A DNA stretch of 64,000 nt from Pontibacter oryzae. GTDB lineage: Bacteria > Bacteroidota > Bacteroidia > Cytophagales > Hymenobacteraceae. Positions within the stretch are counted from its first letter, which is position 1. Every line of letters starts with the position of its first letter. The stretch spans positions 186,001 to 250,000 of the forward strand of contig NZ_QWGE01000004.1 in the NCBI RefSeq assembly GCF_003576375.1. Direction: 5' to 3'. Positions 20,833 to 30,502 of this stretch are shown piece after piece. The position numbers and the translations under genes are program-made. The notes below the pieces were generated by a model. It had not been told where the DNA came from. It saw nothing but the letters and a program-made list of their open reading frames with translations, and did no database searches.

Positions 20833-21210
20833 ATGGCTAGAATAGCAGGAGTAGATATTCCGGATAACAAGAGAGGTGAAATTGCCCTTACCTATATATT
20901 TGGTATTGGACGTAGCCTTTCAAAGCAAATTTTGAGCAAAGCCGGGGTGGATCTTGACAAAAAGGTTAAAGACTGGACTGAAGAAGAAGCTGGTGAGATT
21001 AGAAATGTAATCGCTGCTGACATTAAGACTGAAGGTGTTTTAAGATCAGAAGTACAATTACATATTAAGCGCCTTCTTGACATCGGTTGCTACCGTGGTT
21101 TGAGACACCGTAAGGGTTTGCCAGTTCGTGGGCAGCGCACCAAAAATAACTCTCGTACGAGAAAAGGTAAGCGTAAGACAGTAGCAAACAAGAAGAAAGC
21201 TTCTAAATAA
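20833..21210 (+). CDS. rpsM: 30S ribosomal protein S13
   Basis: 125 residues. [19 protein letters not shown] opens it and the C-terminal [20 protein letters not shown] is the conserved basic tail that reaches the P-site tRNA. It forms intersubunit bridge B1 with L5. It starts the alpha-operon part of the cluster (rpsM-rpsK-rpsD-rpoA-rplQ). Confidence 0.98.
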   Translation: MARIAGVDIPDNKRGEIALTYIFGIGRSLSKQILSKAGVDLDKKVKDWTEEEAGEIRNVIAADIKTEGVLRSEVQLHIKRLLDIGCYRGLRHRKGLPVRGQRTKNNSRTRKGKRKTVANKKKASK

Positions 21211-21220
21211 TCATTAGATC

Positions 21221-21613
21221 ATGGCTCAGAAAAGAAAAGATAAAGCTAAAAAGCGTGTTGTAATTGTTGAACCTACTGGCCAAGTACACATCAAAGCTTC
21301 TTTCAACAATATTATTATATCAGTAACCAATAACGCAGGACAAGTTATTTCTTGGGCTTCTGCTGGTAAGATGGGCTTTAAGGGTTCTAAAAAGAACACT
21401 CCTTATGCTGCACAGATGGCCGCTGCTGACTGCGCTAAGGTTGCTTATGACCTTGGCATGCGTAAAGCTGAAGTATTTGTAAAAGGTCCGGGTGCAGGTA
21501 GAGAGTCTGCTATCCGTACGGTACAAAATACTGGTATTGAAGTAACGATCATCAAAGATGTTACTCCACTTCCTCACAATGGTTGCCGTCCACCAAAACG
21601 CAGAAGAGTTTAA
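21221..21613 (+). CDS. rpsK: 30S ribosomal protein S11
   Basis: 130 residues. The pattern [18 protein letters not shown], the [13 protein letters not shown] segment and the end [13 protein letters not shown] are diagnostic of S11, which lies in the platform close to the Shine-Dalgarno helix. Weak use of Shine-Dalgarno sequences in this phylum makes the platform proteins of some interest, but nothing odd is visible here. Confidence 0.98.
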   Translation: MAQKRKDKAKKRVVIVEPTGQVHIKASFNNIIISVTNNAGQVISWASAGKMGFKGSKKNTPYAAQMAAADCAKVAYDLGMRKAEVFVKGPGAGRESAIRTVQNTGIEVTIIKDVTPLPHNGCRPPKRRRV

Positions 21614-21635
21614 TTTCTAAAAACAGAAGTATAAA

Positions 21636-22241
21636 ATGGCAAGATATACAGGTCCTAAGAGTAAAATCTCCAGACGTTTCAATGAAGAGATTTTCGGCCC
21701 TAGCAAAGCGCTGAAAAAGAAAAGCTACCCCCCAGGGCAGCATGGCCGTGGCCGTCGTAAGAAACAGTCCGAATACGCAATTCAGCTTGCTGAAAAGCAG
21801 AAAGCTAAATATATATACGGCATCCTAGAGAAGCAGTTTGCTAATCTTTTTGAAAAAGCTCACAGAAAAGGCGGTATTACAGGTGAGAACCTGTTAGCCC
21901 TTCTTGAGTCTAGATTAGACAATACTGTGTATCGTTTAGGAATTGCTCCAACAAGAAGAGCTGCTCGTCAGCTGGTTCTGCATAAGCACATCCTTGTTAA
22001 TGGTGAAATTGTTAACATCCCTTCTTATTCTTTAAAAGTTGGTGATGTTGTAGCTGTACGTGAAAAGTCTAAGTCTCTAGAAGCTATCACAACTAGCTTA
22101 ACTGTTCGTAATGCGCGTCAGTTTGGTTGGTTAGAGTGGGACGCTACCGAGATGGCTGGTAAGTTTATTGCAACTCCTGAAAGAGAGCAAATCCCTGAAA
22201 AAATTCAGGAGCAGCTAATCGTTGAGCTTTACTCTAAGTAA
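21636..22241 (+). CDS. rpsD: 30S ribosomal protein S4
   Basis: 201 residues. It begins [15 protein letters not shown] and has the S4 RNA-binding domain ([20 protein letters not shown] followed by [12 protein letters not shown]). The N-terminal zinc-binding cysteines of some S4 proteins are absent ([20 protein letters not shown]). S4 is a primary 16S binder and, in E. coli, represses the alpha operon. It is 22 bases after rpsK. Confidence 0.98.
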   Translation: MARYTGPKSKISRRFNEEIFGPSKALKKKSYPPGQHGRGRRKKQSEYAIQLAEKQKAKYIYGILEKQFANLFEKAHRKGGITGENLLALLESRLDNTVYRLGIAPTRRAARQLVLHKHILVNGEIVNIPSYSLKVGDVVAVREKSKSLEAITTSLTVRNARQFGWLEWDATEMAGKFIATPEREQIPEKIQEQLIVELYSK

Positions 22242-22278
22242 GCAGCTTAATCAATTTTTAACCTTTAACACTGCAAGT

Positions 22279-23268
22279 ATGTCAATATTAGCATTTCAAA
22301 TGCCAGAGAAAGTTGTAATGGAGAAAGCCGACGACTTTCATGGTTTATTTGAATTCAAGCCGCTTGAAAAAGGTTACGGGGTAACCATCGGTAATGCTCT
22401 GCGAAGAATTCTTCTATCTTCATTAGAAGGATATGCCATTACTAGTATTCGCATAAGTGGTGTACTGCATGAGTTCTCGTCTGTTGAAGGAGTGGTTGAG
22501 GATGTGTCTGACATCATCCTTAACCTTAAAATGGCTCGCTTTAAGAAGGTGAGTGAGGTTGTAGACGAAAAGATTACTGTATCAATCAGTGGTCAGGATA
22601 CTTTCAAGGCTGGTGATATTAACAATTTCACTTCAAGCTTCGAAGTGCTTAATCCGGAGTTGGTTATTTGCCACCTGGACCCAAGCATGAACTTTGAAAT
22701 TGAAATGACAATTCAGAAAGGACGTGGATACGTTCCTGCTGAAGAGAATAAGCCATTGGAGCAGGTGTTTGGTCAAATCTTTATTGATGCTATATACACC
22801 CCAATCAAGAATGTTAAGTTCAGTGTTGAAAATACACGTGTAGAGCAGAAAACTGACTACGAAAAGCTTGTTCTTGATATTCAAACTGATGGTTCCATTC
22901 ATCCTGAGGATGCATTAAAAGGTGCTGCAAACATTTTGATTCAGCACTTCATGCTTTTCTCTGACAACACCATGACTTTTGAAACGGCTAAGCCAGAAGA
23001 AGAAGAAGCTGTTGATGAAGAACTGCTGCACATGCGTAAAGTTCTAAAGACTCCTCTTCAGGATATGGACCTCTCTGTTCGTGCTTATAACTGCCTTAAG
23101 GCTGCTGACATCAAAACGTTAGGCGACCTGGTGCAGCTTGATATCGCTGACATGATGAAGTTCAGAAACTTTGGTAAAAAGTCTTTGACAGAGCTTGAGA
23201 ATTTAGTGCAAGAGAAAGGTTTGACCTTCGGTATGGACCTTTCTAAGTATAAATTAGAGGAAGATTAA
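22279..23268 (+). CDS. rpoA: RNA polymerase subunit alpha
   Basis: 329 residues from the ATG at 22279 ([12 protein letters not shown]). A longer frame from a TTG at 22222 would overlap rpsD and is unlikely. The N-terminal dimerisation domain contains [20 protein letters not shown], and the C-terminal domain ([20 protein letters not shown], then [13 protein letters not shown]) binds UP elements and activators. Alpha assembles the core enzyme with RpoB and RpoC at the left end of the window. rplQ follows after 72 bases. Confidence 0.98.
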   Translation: MSILAFQMPEKVVMEKADDFHGLFEFKPLEKGYGVTIGNALRRILLSSLEGYAITSIRISGVLHEFSSVEGVVEDVSDIILNLKMARFKKVSEVVDEKITVSISGQDTFKAGDINNFTSSFEVLNPELVICHLDPSMNFEIEMTIQKGRGYVPAEENKPLEQVFGQIFIDAIYTPIKNVKFSVENTRVEQKTDYEKLVLDIQTDGSIHPEDALKGAANILIQHFMLFSDNTMTFETAKPEEEEAVDEELLHMRKVLKTPLQDMDLSVRAYNCLKAADIKTLGDLVQLDIADMMKFRNFGKKSLTELENLVQEKGLTFGMDLSKYKLEED

Positions 23269-23319
23269 TTTAAATCCTACGGCATAATTCCCGATCCCTT
23301 TATTGGTTGATCGACGGTA

Positions 23320-23329
23320 TGCACGTGCA
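23320..23329. other. Palindrome TGCACGTGCA before rplQ
   Basis: A perfect 10-base palindrome (TGCACGTGCA) 11 bases before the rplQ start, inside the 72-base rpoA-rplQ spacer. It could be an operator or a chance palindrome. Nothing else marks the spacer. Confidence 0.25.
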
Positions 23330-23340
23330 CAAATAACATA

Positions 23341-23874
23341 ATGAGACACGGTAAAAAATTCAATCACTTAGGAAGAACCGCTTCGCACCGTAAGGCAATG
23401 CTATCTAACATGGCTTCGTCTTTAATTCTACACAAGCGCCTTTCTACAACATTAGCAAAAGCTAAAGCGCTTCGTAAGTATGTAGAGCCTCTTCTTACAA
23501 AGTCTAAGAGCGACACTACACATTCAAGAAGAACTGTTTTTGCTTACCTTCAGAACAAAGAGTCTGTAAAGGAACTTTTTGATGAAGTATCTGTTAAAAT
23601 TGCTAACAGACCAGGTGGTTATACTCGTATAATCAAAACAGGATACAGATTGGGTGACAACGCAGAAATGTGTGTTATTGAACTTGTAGACTACAACGAG
23701 GACATGTTAACTACAACTGCTGCTGATGCATCAGGTGCTAAGAAAACACGTCGTCGTGGTGGTAAGAAGAAATCAGAAGGAACTGCTGCTGCTGAAGCAA
23801 CTGCTACTGCTGAGACTACTGAAGCCCCTGTTGAGTCTAACGATTCTAACGAAGAGACAAAAAATGCTGAATAA
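23341..23874 (+). CDS. rplQ: 50S ribosomal protein L17 with long acidic tail
   Basis: 177 residues. The first 116 or so match L17 ([40 protein letters not shown]). The remaining 50-odd residues form a low-complexity tail: first basic ([11 protein letters not shown]), then rich in Ala, Thr and Glu. Such tails are common in Bacteroidota L17 and probably extend from the ribosome surface near the tunnel exit. It ends the ribosomal cluster and is followed by a strong terminator. Confidence 0.96.
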   Translation: MRHGKKFNHLGRTASHRKAMLSNMASSLILHKRLSTTLAKAKALRKYVEPLLTKSKSDTTHSRRTVFAYLQNKESVKELFDEVSVKIANRPGGYTRIIKTGYRLGDNAEMCVIELVDYNEDMLTTTAADASGAKKTRRRGGKKKSEGTAAAEATATAETTEAPVESNDSNEETKNAE

Positions 23875-23894
23875 GCTCTGTCTTTAAATATTTT

Positions 23895-23928
23895 AAAGGG
23901 ACATGACGTAAGTCGTGTCCCTTTTTTT
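23895..23928 (+). terminator. Rho-independent terminator after rplQ
   Basis: A 13-pair stem (23895-23907 with 23912-23924, one T-G pair), loop GTAA, and a T run to 23928. It closes the S10-spc-alpha cluster. Confidence 0.9.
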
Positions 23929-23935
23929 ATGTTTG
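23928..23935 (+). promoter_or_regulatory. -7 box of the carA-eno promoter
   Basis: TATGTTTG fits TAnnTTTG and begins at the last T of the rplQ terminator tail; the carA ATG is 15 bases later, so the leader would be only about 10 bases. No clear -33 TTG is visible. Confidence 0.45.
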
Positions 23936-23950
23936 TAATAAATCTTTATC

Positions 23951-26367
<2,417 letters not shown>

Positions 26368-26395
26368 AATACCATTTCTTGAAAAATTATTCTGT

Positions 26396-26431
26396 AAGGC
26401 TGTGGGTTATAAAACTCACAGCCTTATTTTT
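26396..26431 (+). terminator. Rho-independent terminator after eno
   Basis: A 13-pair stem (26396-26408 with 26413-26425, one G-U pair), a four-base loop and a T-rich tail. Confidence 0.88.
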
Positions 26432-26455
26432 GTAGAACTACTTTAGCGCACATTT

Positions 26456-26752
26456 ATGTTACAACGCATCCCCAAAATATTCAGAAATTTCTATCTCATT
26501 ACTACCTGCCTGTTTATAGTATGGATGCTGTTCTTTGATTCGAACGATTTTGTAACTCAGTTTCAGATGCGGCGCCAGCTAAGCGACCTGGAGCGCGATA
26601 AAGAGCATTACCTCGAAAAAATGGCTGAGGTAGAAAAAGATCGCAAAGAGCTGATGGGAAACCCAGAACTACTCGAGAAATTTGCCCGTGAAAAATACCT
26701 GATGAAGCGCCCCAACGAGGATGTCTTTATCATTGTGCCCAAAGAAGATTAG
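26456..26752 (+). CDS. DivIC/FtsB-type septum formation protein
   Basis: 98 residues: a short basic N-terminus, one membrane segment (about residues 12-28, YLITTCLFIVWMLFF), then a coiled coil (about 37-66) and a short C-terminal domain ending KYLMKRPNEDVFIIVP. This layout is that of the FtsB/DivIC family, which forms a complex with FtsL and FtsQ at the division septum. The match is by architecture and the LLEKFAREKYLMKRPNED segment, so the family is fairly sure. TATTTTTG at 26425-26432, overlapping the eno terminator tail, could be its -7 box. Confidence 0.85.
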   Translation: MLQRIPKIFRNFYLITTCLFIVWMLFFDSNDFVTQFQMRRQLSDLERDKEHYLEKMAEVEKDRKELMGNPELLEKFAREKYLMKRPNEDVFIIVPKED

Positions 26753-26863
26753 GATCATACTTAGTTAAATGTATGACGCCATGTAAGTGCTGACTTAATA
26801 AGGAGCAGGCACAGCAAGTATAATCCATCACCCTCAGAAACAAATCCCTCCCCAAATAATTTG

Positions 26864-26871
26864 TAACTTTG
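26864..26871 (+). promoter_or_regulatory. -7 box before hscA
   Basis: TAACTTTG, an exact TAnnTTTG match, 51 bases before the hscA ATG. A -33 element is not evident. The box itself contains a TTG that would give a longer hscA frame, which this placement argues against. Confidence 0.55.
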
Positions 26872-26922
26872 CCCCACAGCGTTGCTGCCAAAAGGCGGCG
26901 GCCTCACGTAAATAAAGATACT

Positions 26923-28788
26923 ATGGCAAAAGTTGCAATAAACCTTTCCACTGGAGCGCTTCAGCAAGAAGAAGTAATTGTAGGTATAGATCTGGGTACC
27001 ACCAACAGCTTGGTAGCCTACATCCATCCTGAAGATAAAAAACCGATCGCTATAAATGACCAGGGTCGCGGTACCATCGTGCCTTCCGTGGTGCATTTTA
27101 CACAGCAAGGCGATACAATTGTTGGCACAGAGGCGAAAGATTATCTGCTATCAGACCCTGCTAATACCATATATTCCGTTAAGCGCCTACTAGGCAAATC
27201 ATACCGAGACCTGGGCGAGCACAAAGATTATTTCGGCTACAAGATCATCGATGATGACTCAGAAGGTCTGGTGAAGATCCGGGTGCAGGATAAGTTTTAC
27301 TCCCCGATAGAGCTGTCAGCCGAGATTCTGAAAGAGCTGCGCGAGCGGGCTGAACATGCCCTGAAAACGCCTGTGAACCGCGCCGTAATTACGGTGCCGG
27401 CCTACTTCAACGACTCGCAGCGGCAAGCCACCCGCGATGCAGGCAAGCTGGCCGGTTTGGAGGTGCTGCGCATCGTGAACGAGCCTACAGCAGCAGCGCT
27501 GGCTTATGGCATCGGCATAGACCCGAACGAGGAGAAAACAGTAGCGGTATATGACTTAGGTGGAGGTACGTTTGATATTTCCATACTTAGCATCCATCAG
27601 GGCATTTTTGAGGTGCTGTCAACCAACGGTGATACATACCTGGGCGGGGACGATTTTGACCGCGCCATCATTAACCACTGGATTCAGAACAACGAGCTGA
27701 TTGCCGACACGGTAAACCAGGACAAGCACCTGTCGCAGGAGTTGCGCCTGAAAGCCGAGGAGGCTAAGCGCACCTTGAGTGTGCAGGAAGTATACACCAG
27801 CACTATCGACGGCAGGATTGATTGCCACCTGGAGCGCCATACGTTTGAAACACTGATTGCGCCGATCGTGGCACGAACCATTGAAAGCTGCAGACAAGCC
27901 ATGGGCGATGCCAAGCTAGAAGCCGCACAGATCGACGCTGTGATCATGGTAGGCGGCTCCACACGTGTGCCGATGGTATACGAGGCTGTATCGGAATTTT
28001 TCGGCAAGCCAGCCAACAACAACCTGAACCCCGACGAAGTGGTAGCCTTGGGCGCAGCCATTCAGGCCGATATTCTGGCCGGAAACCGCAAGGATATACT
28101 TCTACTGGATGTAACCCCGCTAACGCTGGGCATTGAAACGATGGGCGGATTGATGGATTCGATCATCCCCAGAAACTCGAAGATACCAACCAAAGCAGGC
28201 CGCCAGTATACAACCTCTGTGGATGGACAGGTAAATATGAAGATCTCAGTGTACCAGGGGGAGCGCGATTTAGTGAAGGAAAACCGCAAGCTAGCCGAGT
28301 TCGATCTGAAAGGTATACCATCCATGCCAGCCGGCTTCCCGAAGGTAGACGTGAACTTTATACTTAACGCCGACGGCATCCTGAAAGTAGAGGCCATAGA
28401 GCTGCGCTCGGGAGTGAAGCAGGAAGTTGAAGTGAAGCCGCAGTATGGCCTAACGGATGAGCAGGTAGAGCAAATGCTGATGGACTCGATTACACACGCC
28501 AAAGACGATGTGTCGGCACGTATGGTGATTGAGGCACGCACCACCGCTGAGCAAATGCTGTATCAGGTGGAGCGCTTCCTGGAGAAAAACGGGCAGCACC
28601 TGACGGAAGAAGAACGACAGTTAACGCGGGAAAACCTGCAGAAGCTGCGCGATGTGTTGGCGGCCAATGGAGATAAGGATGCGATTTTTGTAGCCATCGA
28701 CAGACTGGAGGAGCAAACCAGCCCCTTTGCCGAGCGCGTAATGCAAATATCCATTAAGCAGGCAATGGCCGGCAAGAAGATAGAGTAA
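26923..28788 (+). CDS. hscA: Hsp70-family iron-sulfur assembly chaperone HscA-like
   Basis: 621 residues from the ATG at 26923; the in-frame TTG at 26869 is part of the -7 box. The ATPase domain shows VGIDLGTTNSLVAY, VYDLGGGTFDISIL and IMVGGSTRVPMVYEA. SVVHFTQQGDTIVGTEA and NTIYSVKRLLGKSYRDLG resemble HscA more than DnaK, the length fits HscA (616 in E. coli), and the long disordered tail of DnaK is missing. HscA helps IscU hand over iron-sulfur clusters. No isc genes are adjacent, so the specific role is inference; a second DnaK-like paralogue is the alternative. Confidence 0.8.
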   Translation: MAKVAINLSTGALQQEEVIVGIDLGTTNSLVAYIHPEDKKPIAINDQGRGTIVPSVVHFTQQGDTIVGTEAKDYLLSDPANTIYSVKRLLGKSYRDLGEHKDYFGYKIIDDDSEGLVKIRVQDKFYSPIELSAEILKELRERAEHALKTPVNRAVITVPAYFNDSQRQATRDAGKLAGLEVLRIVNEPTAAALAYGIGIDPNEEKTVAVYDLGGGTFDISILSIHQGIFEVLSTNGDTYLGGDDFDRAIINHWIQNNELIADTVNQDKHLSQELRLKAEEAKRTLSVQEVYTSTIDGRIDCHLERHTFETLIAPIVARTIESCRQAMGDAKLEAAQIDAVIMVGGSTRVPMVYEAVSEFFGKPANNNLNPDEVVALGAAIQADILAGNRKDILLLDVTPLTLGIETMGGLMDSIIPRNSKIPTKAGRQYTTSVDGQVNMKISVYQGERDLVKENRKLAEFDLKGIPSMPAGFPKVDVNFILNADGILKVEAIELRSGVKQEVEVKPQYGLTDEQVEQMLMDSITHAKDDVSARMVIEARTTAEQMLYQVERFLEKNGQHLTEEERQLTRENLQKLRDVLAANGDKDAIFVAIDRLEEQTSPFAERVMQISIKQAMAGKKIE

Positions 28789-28813
28789 AAATATGCCTAG
28801 CAACAGGTTACAG

Positions 28814-28862
28814 AGTATAAAAAAAAGCGCTGGCCCAAAAGAGTCAGCGCTTTTTTTATACT
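28814..28862. terminator. Bidirectional terminator between hscA and the reverse-strand membrane gene
   Basis: AAAAAGCGCTG and CAGCGCTTTTT form the stem; the symmetry continues outward through A/T runs to AGTAT (28814-28818) and ATACT (28858-28862), so the inverted repeat is close to 50 bases with a 12-base loop. It serves the convergent genes on both sides. Confidence 0.88.
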
Positions 28863-28873
28863 TTATAGCCCGC

Positions 28874-29218
28874 CTAGCGACTGATCGCCTGTAACACAAA
28901 CTGCAGCAGGTTGAAGTTAAAGTATAGCAGCGTAATTGCTACGATGGTGCCAACCATAACATTGGCGTAAGGCGCATCCTGCTCACGCACCTTGCGCACG
29001 CCCCAGTAGATGTAGCTAACCAAAGCCACAAGCGCATATGCCAGCAAAAGTATAGGTAGTGCTACTAAAACCTCTACCGACGCAAAACGCCAGAAGTAGT
29101 TTAACCCGAGCCAGAACAGGTTAAGCGCCCAGGCTATCACAAGCATAAGTATACTCCGGTTACCTGAGCTAAGCCCTATCCCTCTAAAAAACTTAGCTGC
29201 TGCCGTATCCGCTGCCAT
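28874..29218 (-). CDS. Small integral membrane protein, unknown function
   Basis: 114 residues with three predicted membrane segments (about 22-41, 47-70 and 84-108) joined by a short charged loop (GVRKVREQDAPYA). I do not recognise a family. It starts 9 bases after the stop of the dehydrogenase gene on the same strand and is probably co-transcribed with it. The N-terminal 20 residues are polar and presumably cytosolic. It ends against a bidirectional terminator. Confidence 0.75.
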   Translation of the reverse strand: MAADTAAAKFFRGIGLSSGNRSILMLVIAWALNLFWLGLNYFWRFASVEVLVALPILLLAYALVALVSYIYWGVRKVREQDAPYANVMVGTIVAITLLYFNFNLLQFVLQAISR

Positions 29219-29227
29219 ACGTATGCT

Positions 29228-30295
29228 TTAAAACTTGATTCCAAATTTATGGCCCAGCGCTTCCAGGTCGCGCTCGACGGGGGCAAGCAGCGGAATGCCT
29301 TTCTGGAGGCGCTTCTGCGTTATTTCGCGCTCCGGATCACCGGGAATTAGCACGGCTTTCTCGCCCTTTTTAACGCTGGCGTTCCTGAAAGTAGCTATCC
29401 AGTTATCCATGTGATATTTAAACTCATCAGCAGGGCGGAAAGCGTCGATGCGCATGGCACCCAAAAAGTGACCAATTCCCTCGCCCGGCAGGTTCTCAGC
29501 CACTGGCAAAAAGCTTACGAAAGGCGGCACCCACGGGCCATAGTTTGCCCCGGAGAGTACGGCAGAAAGTATATCCACCACGGCGGCCAGGGCATAACCT
29601 TTATGGCTACCGTGTTTGCGATCCGAGCCGAGCGGCAACAGGGCGCCGCCATCCTTCAACTCATTAGCGTTGGTAGAGCGCTGGCCCTCTTTGGTCTGGA
29701 TCCAGCCGGAAGGCGCCTTCTTCTCTTGCCGCTGAAGTATCTCTAGTTTACCGTTGGCAGCCGCTGCAGTGGCAAGGTCGGCTACGAAAGGCGGTTGGTT
29801 TTGCGTAGGCACCGCCACGGCAATCGGGTTGGTGCCCAGCATGCGGTCCACGGAAAAAGTGGGGGCTACCAGCGGCGAGGCATTCGTCATGGCAATCCCG
29901 ATCATGTCATCGGCTAAAGCCTCCATGGCATGGTAACCGGCAATACCAAAGTGGTTAGAGTTCTTTACCGATACCCAACCCGTACCAACCTGTATTGCTT
30001 TTTGGCGGGCAATGGCCATAGCGCGCGGGGCAACCACCAAGCCCAAACCTGCATCTCCGTCTACAGTGGCGGTGCTCGGCGTTTCATGCACAATGCGGAT
30101 GTTTGGTTTTGGGTTGATGCGGCCAGCTTCCCAGAGGCGCACATAACCGCTCAAACGAGCTACGCCATGCGAGTCTACGCCGCGCAGGTCGGCAGCGAGT
30201 AAAACTTCTGAAGCCAGCTGTGCATCCTCTGGCGGGCAACCCATGTGCAGGAATACCTCCTGCGTAAAGTCGAAAAGTTGTCTGTATGGGTACAT
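29228..30295 (-). CDS. Malate/L-lactate dehydrogenase family oxidoreductase
   Basis: 355 residues matching the Ldh/YlbC family of NAD(P)-dependent 2-hydroxyacid (or ureidoglycolate, sulfolactate) dehydrogenases. Typical segments are DLRGVDSHGVARLSGYV near the start, VSVKNSNHFGIAGYH with the catalytic histidine, TNPIAVAVP and the C-terminal GSDRKHGSHKGYALAAVVDIL. The fold differs from classical LDH/MDH. The substrate cannot be told from sequence. The gene precedes the small membrane protein by 9 bases on the reverse strand. Confidence 0.88.
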   Translation of the reverse strand: MYPYRQLFDFTQEVFLHMGCPPEDAQLASEVLLAADLRGVDSHGVARLSGYVRLWEAGRINPKPNIRIVHETPSTATVDGDAGLGLVVAPRAMAIARQKAIQVGTGWVSVKNSNHFGIAGYHAMEALADDMIGIAMTNASPLVAPTFSVDRMLGTNPIAVAVPTQNQPPFVADLATAAAANGKLEILQRQEKKAPSGWIQTKEGQRSTNANELKDGGALLPLGSDRKHGSHKGYALAAVVDILSAVLSGANYGPWVPPFVSFLPVAENLPGEGIGHFLGAMRIDAFRPADEFKYHMDNWIATFRNASVKKGEKAVLIPGDPEREITQKRLQKGIPLLAPVERDLEALGHKFGIKF

Positions 30296-30502
30296 ACTGA
30301 TGTGTCTTCTGTTAAAGCGGCAAATTAAGAAATTATCAACCCAAAGCCTGCATTTATACTTTGCTACCTGAAACAGAACGCGCTTAGGGGTAAATTATGC
30401 AGTCTCATTACTTTAATATTTATCTTTTTCTATACTTTAGAGCGAAATGCCTGAGTTTGGTATACCCTTTGCCTTAGCCTCAGAAAGTTAAGCCCCTGTA
30501 CC

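Noticed and set aside
26869..26922. TTG-initiated N-terminal extension of hscA
   Set aside because: The TTG is part of the -7 box TAACTTTG; the added residues do not resemble HscA or DnaK.
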